The translations under genes and the position numbers were made by a program. From the IMG/VR virus record IMGVR_UViG_3300048924_000630, positions 1 to 44,749 of that record: a stretch of 44,749 nt of DNA; one strand, written 5' to 3'. The stretch is from a virus. Shown piece after piece: positions 7,185 to 15,580 of this stretch (positions are counted from its first letter, which is position 1; each line of letters begins with the position of its first letter). Under the pieces are notes generated by a model. It ran no database searches. It worked only from the letters and a program-made list of their open reading frames with translations, and was not told the origin of the DNA.

Positions 7185-7721
7185 CTATGGCGCCATGCCA
7201 TTTTCACGCACGAAGCTCTGGCATGCGCGGCCTGTCGCGGCTGCCTCCTCCGTCTGCAAGATCAAGGCTTGAATATCTCGCGCCACCGCGTCAGGAAGTA
7301 GCCCGCTGGCGGGATCGGCTGCAGCGCCTCCTTCGGCGCCACCGGCTCCGGCCGGGGCGGCAGGTCCAGCACTTGCACAGAAGGCTGGCTTGCGCATGCG
7401 CTCAGCAGCAGCAAGGCGAGCATGTACATCGTTGATTTCTTCATCGTAGACTCTCCTGATGGCCAACACAGTGGCGGCCTGTTGTCGGGCTTGCGCCAAG
7501 TTCTCGGCAGCGCGCCGCGCCACCGCCATCGTTTCTGCTGCCGCCCTGCTCCGCTTGTCAGCATCCCACTGCACCTGCACGGCCGCGCGGCCCTGGGCGA
7601 CACCCAGAGCGACACCCTGCGCGCGCTGATACACCATGCCAGCGCCGGCCAGCACGCATACCAGCACGGCGCCGTAAAGCCAGCCTGGCACCTTGCCCAC
7701 AAGCTTGGCAAGCGCGCTCAT
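7185..7721 (-). CDS. Rz-like inner-membrane spanin
   Basis: A 178-residue i-spanin. It has an N-terminal membrane anchor (about residues 13-31, GWLYGAVLVCVLAGAGMVY), a long Ala/Gln/Arg-rich coiled-coil region and a periplasmic C-terminus. Spanins fuse inner and outer membranes in the last lysis step. The ATG overlaps the endolysin stop (ATGA). The Rz1 gene is nested in another frame at 7262-7444. No sequence family is certain; the call rests on position, topology and the nested lipoprotein. Confidence 0.85.
   Translation of the reverse strand: MSALAKLVGKVPGWLYGAVLVCVLAGAGMVYQRAQGVALGVAQGRAAVQVQWDADKRSRAAAETMAVARRAAENLAQARQQAATVLAIRRVYDEEINDVHARLAAAERMRKPAFCASAGPAAPAGAGGAEGGAAADPASGLLPDAVARDIQALILQTEEAAATGRACQSFVRENGMAP
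7262..7444 (-). CDS. Rz1-like outer-membrane lipoprotein spanin, nested inside Rz
   Basis: A 60-residue lipoprotein entirely inside Rz in a different frame. MKKSTMYMLALLLLSAC gives a signal peptide with lipobox LSAC. The mature part is proline-rich (LPPRPEPVAPKEALQPIPP), as in lambda Rz1. AGGAG about eight bases before the ATG at 7444 supports the start. It would bridge to Rz in the periplasm. Confidence 0.9.
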   Translation of the reverse strand: MKKSTMYMLALLLLSACASQPSVQVLDLPPRPEPVAPKEALQPIPPAGYFLTRWREIFKP

Positions 7722-8305
7722 GCCAGCACCTTGCGCGCTGCCCCGTACAAGGCAAGACGCTCGGCCAGGCCGTTCGTGCCGCCATTGATGCGGCGCGTCA
7801 CCCGCTCCTGGTCGCCAGCATCGGCAAGGGAATTCAGCCCCTTCGTCTGCCAGAACCAGCCCGCCGAGCGGCAGGCGTTGACGGCCTGCTCGAGCAGCTC
7901 GGGCTTGGCCAGCAGGTCGAGGCCCAACGCCTTGCCGCAGGCGCCATAGTTGGTGCGGCCGGTCACCTGGATCAGGCCGCGCCCACGGAAGCGCGAACCA
8001 TCACCGGCCTGGCTGTTACCAAGGTCAAATGGCAACTGGTTGCGGTCGGTCCGCGCCCGTGGCGGCCACGTCGCCGTAAAGTCGCGCTCGTAGCGCAGCT
8101 GCGAGCGCGTCGGCCCCCACAGCTCGCGCACATACACGAGCTGGCCAGACTCGTGCCCGACCTGGGACAGGAACGATGCCTGGCGCGCTAGCGTCGTAAT
8201 CCCGAATTCCGTCATGGCTGCATTCAGCGGCGCCAGGAAGGCAGCCGCGCGCGCACGTGCCAGCGGCATGATCGCCTGCAGCTGGACCAGCGTCACGGCG
8301 CTCAC
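7718..8305 (-). CDS. Endolysin, glycoside hydrolase family 19
   Basis: A 195-residue GH19 (chitinase-class) lysozyme-like endolysin that cuts the glycan strand of peptidoglycan. I chose GTG at 8305, which overlaps the holin stop (GTGA), over an upstream ATG whose extra residues are just holin out of frame. The catalytic acids are probably E52 (VGHESGQ) and E61 (RELWGPT). DGSRFRGRGLIQVTGRTNY and the C-terminal RINGGTNGL are family signatures. It has no signal peptide, so it depends on the holin. Confidence 0.95.
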   Translation of the reverse strand: MSAVTLVQLQAIMPLARARAAAFLAPLNAAMTEFGITTLARQASFLSQVGHESGQLVYVRELWGPTRSQLRYERDFTATWPPRARTDRNQLPFDLGNSQAGDGSRFRGRGLIQVTGRTNYGACGKALGLDLLAKPELLEQAVNACRSAGWFWQTKGLNSLADAGDQERVTRRINGGTNGLAERLALYGAARKVLA

Positions 8306-8730
8306 AGGCCGCCCCGCACATCCTTGAGAATGGCGGCGGCATCGCGCGCCAGTTCGCCGATATCTTTGTCTTTGCGCTTGTCGAGCCAGCGCACTGTGGC
8401 GCCCAGCACCCACCAGGCAGGCAAGCCGGTGGCCACCATCAGCGGCGCGGCAATGAACAGGAAGCCCACCGCCGGGTCACTGCCATACAGAGCGGCAACG
8501 TCCTTTGCGCTGTCGAACAATGTGGGCCACCAGGAGCGTACTGCGACGACCAGGGCGGGGCCGAACAAAATGGAAAAGAGCGTGGACACAAAAAATCGCG
8601 TGAAAGCCTCCTTTTTAGTTTTTGGCCACATGAACATGAATCCCAGTGAGGTCGCCGCAGCACCGGCCAGAACTGGCAGGCCAAAAAATTTAATCAATGC
8701 GCCACCGGCGGCGGTTGTTTCGAATGCCAT
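8302..8730 (-). CDS. Probable holin
   Basis: A 142-residue membrane protein with three likely transmembrane segments (about residues 15-35, 45-66 and 87-110) and a charged C-terminal tail (DKRKDKDIGELARD). Size, topology and position just before the endolysin fit a class I-type holin, which opens the inner membrane at lysis time. AAAGGT lies five bases before the ATG. I cannot assign a precise holin family. Confidence 0.7.
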   Translation of the reverse strand: MAFETTAAGGALIKFFGLPVLAGAAATSLGFMFMWPKTKKEAFTRFFVSTLFSILFGPALVVAVRSWWPTLFDSAKDVAALYGSDPAVGFLFIAAPLMVATGLPAWWVLGATVRWLDKRKDKDIGELARDAAAILKDVRGGL

Positions 8731-8748
8731 GTAATACCTTTCAGATGA

Positions 8749-8778
8749 TAAAAATAAAAAAACTCGCCGGAGCGAGTT
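8749..8778 (-). terminator. Terminator between tail fibre and lysis genes
   Basis: AACTCGC (8761-8767) and GCGAGTT (8772-8778) form a stem with a four-base loop; on the minus strand it is followed by an almost pure T run. It ends the tail-fibre transcript. There is little room for a promoter before the holin gene, so lysis expression may depend on antitermination or read-through. Confidence 0.85.
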
Positions 8779-8831
8779 ATGGAATGAAATTACAGAAAAT
8801 TAAGAAATTAGAAAGGTGATTTTGCAAACAA

Positions 8832-10694
8832 CTATTTGCAGGAGTACGACTGTCCATCTAAGGACACATACGTAATGGAAGCAGCGGTGTAATCGAACAG
8901 CATGATGCGTCCGTCTGGTTCGACCAGGAGGGTAGCCAGGCCAGTGTTGCCGACTGTCACGCCCGCAATACTCTTCCTGGTAAGTGGCGCAAACTGGGAC
9001 GGGAGCTTGCCAATGTAAGTTCCTTTGGGAATGCCCGCGACCATTATCCAGCCCTCGACTTGGCATACGCCACCAACGTGCATTTCGATGAGAGGCGGAC
9101 CATAGATAGTGTCTGCGTTACCAGCACCGTTCAGCAGCGTGATACCTATACGACGAGTATCCACTACCATGTCAGCGTAGTATTTATTGAATACATGGGC
9201 CGCGATGGCTCCATGACCGCTTGCATCCGCATGCAACATATCGGGCTGATATCCTCCTCGCGCTATCAGGTCAATTTCGCTCAAGTCCAGAACATCGTAA
9301 TTGAACTCCCGAGCAACTTCGTAAATAGCCTGACGGTAGTTTTCAAACGGTTCCACGACAGGTTTGTAAGTGCCGTTCCCTGCACGCAAGGGGACTACCA
9401 GGATGATTACCGAGGCACGGGCTGTCAGTTGGCCAGTGGTGAATGCAATATTGGCTTTGTACTGCGCGGCGCTGATTGCCTTATTCGGATTGTAGATGTC
9501 GTTCGTACCTGGTCCAAAGAACACCCGCGCTAAGTAATTGGTATAAACGGTTTGGGCCACAATCGCTGCGATAACCTCGGCTGACACAAAATCAGCGCTG
9601 GAATAGCCAGAGCGCACCTGCGACTGGATGAAAACAGGGTTGCTCTTGGCATCCCATATCGAATGGGATGCAAAAATACCGTTGATCTCGACACTGCTAT
9701 CAACACACTCTAATGTGTATAGCTCTCCCACCCCGCCACGGGTTTCGATCAATCCGTCAATCCCGCTAAATGCATTGGAAGAAGCAGTGCCCATGCAAAA
9801 ACGGGTACCCAACACAACACCACCCTTTTTCAGGATGATGGAACCTGCCGAAGGCTTGCGCTCAAACCAAAATGCAAGGTAATCGACATAGTCAGCAGTA
9901 AACGAGACCTGGGCACCTGGCTGAAGAATCAGCGACGCGCGCAATGGGCCAGAAACCCCGTCAGTGATCGTTCCGCTGCGAGTTAGCCGGTCAAGATTTC
10001 CGCCGCTTTGATATGAGCCCTGCCCAAACGGAAACCGTGAATTGACCATCTGCTGCAACAGGTACAGCCAAGATTGGCTCTGCGCAACACCGGCCCCGAA
10101 ATAGTTCGAGTCGCCAATAAATACGTCGCTACGAATTCCTACTGCCCTGCCCGCGTTAATCTGAGTTTGGCCGGTTGTCTTCCAGATTGCCGCTAGTGAC
10201 GCTGTGCCAGCGATACCCATACCGCCCGTCAATACGACGGCGCCGGGACCTTGATAATTTTTTCGCAGCGATGCATGGCCAGATTGGTAGGTATGCCCAT
10301 ACGGAACATAGAACGTTGGGCTGGCGTGAGCCTCCATTTTTGCAAACGCCGCGGTATTGATCGTGACGCCGTCTCCAATCGCTTGAAAATCTTCAACGCT
10401 GGGAAACTCCCGCAACTTAACTTGCATTGCACGGCTAAAGTCATCTGAGCCATCTGGCTTAAATAAATTCAAGCGCTCGCCAATAATTGTTAACGCCCGG
10501 TACAACTGACCAAAATCGGCAGATGGTGGTAAGCCGGCTTCCTCTTGCACGCGCATCAGCGATTCCTGAAGGCCATTAAAGAAATCAGCCGATAGGTAGG
10601 TAGGTTCGGATACCCCCGGCACAGCCGAGCGAAAACCATCCTTGCCTGGCCCAAATTTGTCGACCTCACGATTTACTGTCTTAATGCGCTCCAT
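8832..10694 (-). CDS. Tail fibre with SGNH/GDSL esterase domain
   Basis: A 620-residue fibre. Residues 1-70 form the same anchor seen in the fibre protein at 11010-11783 (shared FGPGK-GF, VPGVS, QES, EAGL). The central part is an SGNH hydrolase: S196 in FIGDSNYFG (block I), N398-D399 in GPGTNDI (block III), and D485/H488 in PDMLHADASGH (block V). Such domains remove O-acetyl groups from capsule or O-antigen during adsorption. A beta-rich insert (about 225-345) lies between blocks I and III. The last 110 residues (from about 510) look like a beta-rich binding domain. It starts two bases after the stop of the 114-residue gene. Confidence 0.88.
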   Translation of the reverse strand: MERIKTVNREVDKFGPGKDGFRSAVPGVSEPTYLSADFFNGLQESLMRVQEEAGLPPSADFGQLYRALTIIGERLNLFKPDGSDDFSRAMQVKLREFPSVEDFQAIGDGVTINTAAFAKMEAHASPTFYVPYGHTYQSGHASLRKNYQGPGAVVLTGGMGIAGTASLAAIWKTTGQTQINAGRAVGIRSDVFIGDSNYFGAGVAQSQSWLYLLQQMVNSRFPFGQGSYQSGGNLDRLTRSGTITDGVSGPLRASLILQPGAQVSFTADYVDYLAFWFERKPSAGSIILKKGGVVLGTRFCMGTASSNAFSGIDGLIETRGGVGELYTLECVDSSVEINGIFASHSIWDAKSNPVFIQSQVRSGYSSADFVSAEVIAAIVAQTVYTNYLARVFFGPGTNDIYNPNKAISAAQYKANIAFTTGQLTARASVIILVVPLRAGNGTYKPVVEPFENYRQAIYEVAREFNYDVLDLSEIDLIARGGYQPDMLHADASGHGAIAAHVFNKYYADMVVDTRRIGITLLNGAGNADTIYGPPLIEMHVGGVCQVEGWIMVAGIPKGTYIGKLPSQFAPLTRKSIAGVTVGNTGLATLLVEPDGRIMLFDYTAASITYVSLDGQSYSCK

Positions 10695-10696
10695 GC

Positions 10697-11008
10697 CTAG
10701 CCCTCCTGGTTAAGCGTGATGGCTGGCAAAAGACCTTGTAGGTTCGCAATGGCAATCTGCGTTTGCCGTGCTTTTTCCGATGCATCCACCATCTCGTTAC
10801 GGAAACTTTCTGTAGCCGCCGCGCCTTGACGGACCTCTTGCGCTGTATTGATCAGCAGCATCGGCAGCCAGGCAATCGCGCAGGCCCAGTCGTCGACCTC
10901 AGCACCGCTTTGCGGATTGGTGCCACGCACCTGGGTAAACCAGCTGCACTGCAGGCCGATACAGTCCGTTTTGATGAGGGGACAAAATTTTCCAGGTTCA
11001 AGTTTCAT
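10697..11008 (-). CDS. Conserved small Cys-rich protein between fibre genes
   Basis: A 103-residue protein. I chose ATG at 11008, one base after the upstream stop. Four Cys in the first half (CPLIKTDCIGLQC and a later WACAIAW) could bind a metal. The second half is helical. I have seen similar small proteins in phage tail-fibre regions but cannot name a function; a fibre chaperone or assembly factor is possible because it lies between two fibre genes. Confidence 0.65.
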   Translation of the reverse strand: MKLEPGKFCPLIKTDCIGLQCSWFTQVRGTNPQSGAEVDDWACAIAWLPMLLINTAQEVRQGAAATESFRNEMVDASEKARQTQIAIANLQGLLPAITLNQEG

Positions 11009-11009
11009 A

Positions 11010-11783
11010 TTAGTTTTTGGTTGCGATGATGATGTCGACATATTTAATGGCGAGATCGATGGAATGGTTGTGCGGGGCGCCGCCGCCAGTCGACCCGGTT
11101 TTCACTCCGGAAAAAGTGAGATTCCCGCCACCATCGCCCAGGTGGGCGCTCGATCCGTCTCGCGCATAAGCAGGAGTGCCATGGTCATGCGACGGGATCT
11201 GCTCAGTAGTCAGGGTGGTGTCGCCAACCCGTCCTGTGACAAAGGCAACGCTAAAATCGACGGTGCCGCCCGATTCAGCCGCACCGCTGACCACACGCAG
11301 CGCCTTGTCGTTGTGGGTGGTGTCCTTGGTCCAGCCAACCGGGGCGTTTGTTTGCTGGAACAGCATGCGCGTGCCACTCGGGATCACTGCGTTAGCCTTG
11401 TTCGTGGCATCAAGGGCTGCAGCGGCAATAGCGGCAAGTCGCGCCGCGTTGGCCTTGTTCGTGGCGTCAAGGTCCGCAGCGGCGATCGCGGTGGCGCGTG
11501 CCCCTGCCGCTTTGTTCGTGGCGTCGACGGCAGCAGCAGCAATGGCGGCATCGCGCGCGGCAGTGTCCAGTACCATCAAAGCGTCGACAAATTGCCCCAT
11601 ATCAGCCTCAGAAAGATGTAGGCCAGCAGCCTCAATCGTCCGGACAATCGATTCCTGGACGGCATTGAACCATTTCGCCGTTAGGCCCGTAGCCAGTGAC
11701 ACACCTGGCACCTGCTCCTGAAAACCCGGTTTGCCAGGGCCGAACAAATCCACAGCAACATCCAGCCCATCAATACGCTTCAT
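11010..11783 (-). CDS. Tail fibre with Ala-rich coiled-coil repeats
   Basis: A 257-residue fibre. The N-terminal 70 residues are the baseplate anchor shared with the esterase fibre. Residues about 75-130 contain three 19-residue repeats of the type DATNKANAARLAAIAAAAL, probably a trimeric coiled coil. The C-terminal part (VPVGWTKD, SHDHG, PHNHSIDLAIKYVDIIIATKN-like end) resembles phage tail collar/fibre tips, which bind metal through His clusters. It overlaps the end of the gp48-like gene by 14 bases. Confidence 0.85.
   Translation of the reverse strand: MKRIDGLDVAVDLFGPGKPGFQEQVPGVSLATGLTAKWFNAVQESIVRTIEAAGLHLSEADMGQFVDALMVLDTAARDAAIAAAAVDATNKAAGARATAIAAADLDATNKANAARLAAIAAAALDATNKANAVIPSGTRMLFQQTNAPVGWTKDTTHNDKALRVVSGAAESGGTVDFSVAFVTGRVGDTTLTTEQIPSHDHGTPAYARDGSSAHLGDGGGNLTFSGVKTGSTGGGAPHNHSIDLAIKYVDIIIATKN
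11389..11559 (-). repeat. Three 57-bp tandem repeats inside tail-fibre gene
   Basis: Units 11389-11445, 11446-11502 and 11503-11559 are diverged copies that keep frame and code 19-residue coiled-coil units. Slippage or recombination here would change fibre shaft length in steps of 19 residues. Confidence 0.85.
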
Positions 11784-12387
11784 CAGCGATCTCCTTATAG
11801 GTAAAAATTACTTGCGTGTGCGCCGGCTTAAGACGCATCAGCTGGCACTCCAGGGCGCCGAATGTATAGCGATCTATACGTTCGTCGCAGCGTGATCCAA
11901 CCCTGAAAGCCTCACGATTGTTGACTTGATGCGGCAGATTTACTTTCCAAAGAAAACGGAACTGCTCATCCATCACCGCTATTTCGCAGGTCATTCCGCA
12001 ATTTGTCGGGCCGAATTCAGTGATCGTCACATCCGCATAACCCAGGACCGTGGCCAGGTTGAGGAAATACCCCTTCGACATCCCACCAGGCTCCTGCAGC
12101 TTGACAACCAAGCGCGCCTGACGCTCGGCGATCGAATCTGGCGTCCCACCGCAACTATCGGGCAAGCCGAGGGTAGCCTCCCACTCAGGTAGAAGCTCCA
12201 CGGAGGATTGCGGAAAACCGTCGACCAGCAGCTGGCGCGATCGCCCATCGCTGCGCTCGTAGACCTGCGCAAGCGCAAGCAGTAACTGCGTCTGCTTCGC
12301 ATCGATATCGCGCGGCCAGACCCTGCCGCGAGGCATCAGGGCCTGCATCGCTCCCAAGTAATCGTGGGCTGAAAAGGAGGCCGTCAT
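11770..12387 (-). CDS. Mu gp48 / YmfQ-like baseplate protein
   Basis: A 205-residue protein of the YmfQ/DUF2313 type. It has the usual start (HDYLGAMQALMPRGRVWPRD) and core (ELLPEWEATLGLPDSC, RQARLVVKL). In Mu-like contractile tails it sits at the baseplate rim and connects fibres to wedges. Its ATG overlaps the gp47-like stop (ATGA). Confidence 0.92.
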   Translation of the reverse strand: MTASFSAHDYLGAMQALMPRGRVWPRDIDAKQTQLLLALAQVYERSDGRSRQLLVDGFPQSSVELLPEWEATLGLPDSCGGTPDSIAERQARLVVKLQEPGGMSKGYFLNLATVLGYADVTITEFGPTNCGMTCEIAVMDEQFRFLWKVNLPHQVNNREAFRVGSRCDERIDRYTFGALECQLMRLKPAHTQVIFTYKEIADEAY

Positions 12388-13508
12388 GTAGTTTGCGCGT
12401 AGTTAATGCTGCCGACGATCGGCAAGGCACCTGGTGGATTGATGATCGTACCCAGCGGCGCCAGGATGACGAAACTGTCGACGCCAGAAATACTGGAAAT
12501 AGCCGACCAGATATGCGCCAGCGGGACAGGTTTGCCAGGTGCGCCATCACGAAGAAAGACATCAGCGATCGCGCCGGCCACCATCGGCCGGGCCGCCACT
12601 GGCAAATTCTGGATCATAAAATTGACCGGATTCGCCACCGGCGCCGCGACGTTGACGAACGCTGTCACCGGCTGCAGCTGCAAGATATGGTCCGCAACAC
12701 GCAACTGGTCGCCCGTGGCCGCCGTGCCGCGCGGCTCATCCGTAGCCGCACCGTTGATACCTTGCGGGAAGCCACCATGCGCCGCCTGACTCCTGTCCAG
12801 CATGATATAAACCACGACCGACCCGATGCCGAGCACGTTCGCCACGGACCAGGCTCGGGTCACCCCCGGCACTTCCTTGGCCCATGTCACGTAATCATCG
12901 CGTGCGCCACCGCGCGGCGGCGTCTGATAGCGCAGCAGCATTCGGCTGCGCAAGCTATCGTTGGATTCGATATCGGAGCCACCCGTAAATGCTGCACTGA
13001 CAATTCCGCTGGCCTGCACGCCTTCAATGGCTTGCGCCAGCGTCATCGATGTGCCGACCACTGCATTGCCGAACGCGCCAGCCTGGCCGGTGAGGTCAGG
13101 ATCAGCAACCGCCTGCACATCAACCGTGCCGCCGGCGCCGACGAGAACGGCCGCGCTTGTGCTGTAGGGGATTCCGTCACCGCGCACCAGGCCGGCGCCC
13201 TGCGGGATCACTCGGCCTGGTGCGCCCTTGAACGTCACGGTACCGCTGGCCGACGTCGCTGCCTGTCGATAAATACCCTTCAGCGCCGCCCAGCCTTCCA
13301 GATATTCATCCGTTGCGGTAAAGGGCACAGCTTGCTTGGCAATCCAGTCGAGATAGCCGTAATGCAAGTTGGCCATGTTCGCCTGCGCCACGCCGGTGAT
13401 GTTGAGGTTTGAAAACCGCAACAGCGGATCTACTCCAGGGAAACCTGATGCAATGTCTTGCGTCACCTGGTTGCGCAGCTCCGTCAATGTGGGACGAATA
13501 AAAGGCAT
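12384..13508 (-). CDS. Baseplate J / Mu gp47-like protein
   Basis: A 374-residue baseplate wedge protein. It starts with PFIRPTLTELRNQVTQDIASGFPG and has the middle segment LRSRMLLRYQTPPRGGARDDYVTWAKEVPGVT..W typical of gpJ/gp47. It forms the main wedge ring that anchors tail fibres and triggers sheath contraction. It directly follows the gp46-like gene. Confidence 0.96.
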   Translation of the reverse strand: MPFIRPTLTELRNQVTQDIASGFPGVDPLLRFSNLNITGVAQANMANLHYGYLDWIAKQAVPFTATDEYLEGWAALKGIYRQAATSASGTVTFKGAPGRVIPQGAGLVRGDGIPYSTSAAVLVGAGGTVDVQAVADPDLTGQAGAFGNAVVGTSMTLAQAIEGVQASGIVSAAFTGGSDIESNDSLRSRMLLRYQTPPRGGARDDYVTWAKEVPGVTRAWSVANVLGIGSVVVYIMLDRSQAAHGGFPQGINGAATDEPRGTAATGDQLRVADHILQLQPVTAFVNVAAPVANPVNFMIQNLPVAARPMVAGAIADVFLRDGAPGKPVPLAHIWSAISSISGVDSFVILAPLGTIINPPGALPIVGSINYAQTT

Positions 13509-13952
13509 CTAGTTTGTCCTCCATACCCAGCTGAAATTAAGCGCCTTCGCGGCGCCACTTTGTTGATAAGCCACCAGGTTCGCGCCGAGAACGCTGGCAC
13601 GCGTCCACTCGACGGTAATGTCGAACCGTGCGACCACGCCGTCATCGATCAGCCACTGCAATGCCTCGGCGATGTAATCGCTGGCCAAGCGCAGCGTTTC
13701 TTGCGTCTGCTTGGCACGCTCCAACAGCCACAAGCGCGAGCCGATCTTGTAGTCCTGATCGACGTCCCCCACCCAACCGCGTGGGTCACCTGTGCCATCT
13801 GGAATGACGTCGTCAGAACTGGCCTCCCGATCGCTGAACAAGCTGATCAAAATTGCCGTTTCCAGGTCGTCGCCACTGGCCAGGCTGGCGCTCTCATGCG
13901 CCCAGTCGCCGCGCGCCATGTCACGTATCCATATCGTTCTGGTGTCGCTCAT
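13509..13952 (-). CDS. Mu gp46-like baseplate protein (gpW/gp25 type)
   Basis: A 147-residue GP46-family protein (DLETAILISLFSDREAS, WVGDVDQDYKIGSRLWLL, then the TLRLASDYIAEALQWLIDDG helix). It belongs to the gp25-like group that links the baseplate wedge to the sheath and starts sheath assembly. Its start overlaps the gp45-like stop by four bases. Confidence 0.94.
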   Translation of the reverse strand: MSDTRTIWIRDMARGDWAHESASLASGDDLETAILISLFSDREASSDDVIPDGTGDPRGWVGDVDQDYKIGSRLWLLERAKQTQETLRLASDYIAEALQWLIDDGVVARFDITVEWTRASVLGANLVAYQQSGAAKALNFSWVWRTN

Positions 13953-14449
13953 ACCGGCTCTCCTGACTCATCAGTACCCACCCGCACGCCGCCATGCTTG
14001 TGGTGGTCCAGGCTGACACCGTCGGCCACAATATCGCCCGTGGCGTTCAATGAACCATTCAACTGAATGTCGCCGTTGATGGTGATCGGCAAGCCAGCGC
14101 TGTTGATCACGATGCCGGACTGTGTCAGATGGACCGACTGGCCTAGGAGGTCGTAAATGGCGACCTCGCCCGACGCCAGGTTCTTCATGCGGTACGCCTG
14201 GCTGCCGATCGACACGACCAAGCCGTTTGACCTATTCCCGCCCAGGAACGAGGCAAACACATCCGAGCCGATCGGCGGGTGGCAGGTATAGCCGTAGTCG
14301 TGTGGCGCAGGCATGTTGTCGATGATTTCCAGCGGACCAAACCTCACCTGCAGCTTTTGCACGACGCCGCTGTCGTCAACAAAAGTGATGCGGCCGCGCC
14401 CGAAGGCCAGCATGGCGCAGCGGTAGAGTCTTTCAATGGCGGCGATCAT
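13949..14449 (-). CDS. Baseplate spike, Mu gp45 / gpV-like
   Basis: A 166-residue tail spike. An OB-fold N-terminus (VVQKLQVRFGPLEIIDNMP) is followed by short repeated strands (HLTQSGIVINSAG, ITINGDIQLNGSLNATGDIVADG) of a trimeric beta-helix needle. The tip motif DHHKHGGV resembles the HxH iron-binding apex of membrane-piercing spikes. It punctures the outer membrane when the sheath contracts. Confidence 0.94.
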   Translation of the reverse strand: MIAAIERLYRCAMLAFGRGRITFVDDSGVVQKLQVRFGPLEIIDNMPAPHDYGYTCHPPIGSDVFASFLGGNRSNGLVVSIGSQAYRMKNLASGEVAIYDLLGQSVHLTQSGIVINSAGLPITINGDIQLNGSLNATGDIVADGVSLDHHKHGGVRVGTDESGEPV

Positions 14450-15546
14450 TTCCCCGCCGCCGGTGGCACGTCAGCAAGCACTTTGTAGAGCAGCATCGGC
14501 TGCACATCGAAGGCTGCAGGCGGCATGATTACCAGCTCGCAGGTGGTACCGGTATTCGCATCGCGCTTATACGTTACATCGCTGATCAGCCAAGTTGTCG
14601 GCTCCAGCTTCAGCGCCGGGAAGTCGACGGGCACTAGCGTGTTCGGCTGGTACAGCTTGCCGGCCGAGTCTCGCCAGCCATCCGTGACGAGCTGCAGACG
14701 CCGCGATCGGCCTGATCGACGCGAGCGCTCCCAGGCAGCGCGCTGCTTCAGTACGGTAAAGTTACTATCGCCACTTTCCGCAATCAATACCTTCCGGCGA
14801 TGGCGCGGCACGTTTTCGTCAGTCACCTTTGTAACTAGATTGCCGCCGTCGCCAGCGTCGGAAAAAGTATCCAGATTCTGGATGAATGCCAGGATCTCGG
14901 AGTATCGCTGGTCCATCGAATATTCCAGTGAAGCAGACTGCACGTTCTTTCCTTGGGTAAAGCCGCTGGCCGCATTGACGGTGCCAACGCGGGTCAGGAA
15001 CAAATTGCCAGCAGGATCGTCATAGGCCAGCAGTGCGGCATACCGGCACAACCGCTCGATGATTTCGAACGCTTTTTCGCCCAGCATCAGGTTGAATTGC
15101 TGAATAGGCGGGTCGGCATCGGTCACGTCCGTAGACACCGTAATCGGCAATGCATCAGCACCAGTGGTGGACACGCCGTACGGTAAAGCCAGCTTGCGGG
15201 CAATCTCCAGCACGCTCGATCCGGTGATCTGACCACCAGGCCACTCCGCATCACAGTCGACCAGGTCTGCGCATTTACTGCGGCCCATCACGCGCAAGGC
15301 ATGCTGGCCGGCGTTGAACGATGGCACCAGGCGGTCGACGTAGCCGGTGATGACAAGGTCGCCGCCAAGCATTACTTGGCACGCATCGCCAGGCCGGATT
15401 ACGAACGCGCCGACGTCACCTGGGTAGAGTTCAGTCATCATGATGTCAAAATCGCTCGGGCAACGCTCGATGCCACGCGAAACGCGGATCGATGTCCAGC
15501 CGGACAGTTTCCGACCACCAACAATTAATGTGAGATCATCTGCCAT
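14446..15546 (-). CDS. Baseplate hub, Mu gp44-like
   Basis: A 366-residue hub protein of the gp44/gpD group: DDLTLIVGGRKLSGWTSIRV start, ALRVMGRSKCADLVDCDAEW, and a C-terminal LVPVDFPALKLEPTTWLISDV segment. It forms the central ring holding the gp45 spike. ATGA overlap with gp45-like. Its start lies 34 bases from the divergent gene at 15581. Confidence 0.92.
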   Translation of the reverse strand: MADDLTLIVGGRKLSGWTSIRVSRGIERCPSDFDIMMTELYPGDVGAFVIRPGDACQVMLGGDLVITGYVDRLVPSFNAGQHALRVMGRSKCADLVDCDAEWPGGQITGSSVLEIARKLALPYGVSTTGADALPITVSTDVTDADPPIQQFNLMLGEKAFEIIERLCRYAALLAYDDPAGNLFLTRVGTVNAASGFTQGKNVQSASLEYSMDQRYSEILAFIQNLDTFSDAGDGGNLVTKVTDENVPRHRRKVLIAESGDSNFTVLKQRAAWERSRRSGRSRRLQLVTDGWRDSAGKLYQPNTLVPVDFPALKLEPTTWLISDVTYKRDANTGTTCELVIMPPAAFDVQPMLLYKVLADVPPAAGK

Positions 15547-15580
15547 ATTTTTTTCAATCAGTTAATTAGATGGGGAACGC

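Noticed and set aside
11389-11559. CRISPR-like repeats
   Set aside because: Units are adjacent without spacers, keep codon phase and code coiled-coil repeats of a tail fibre.
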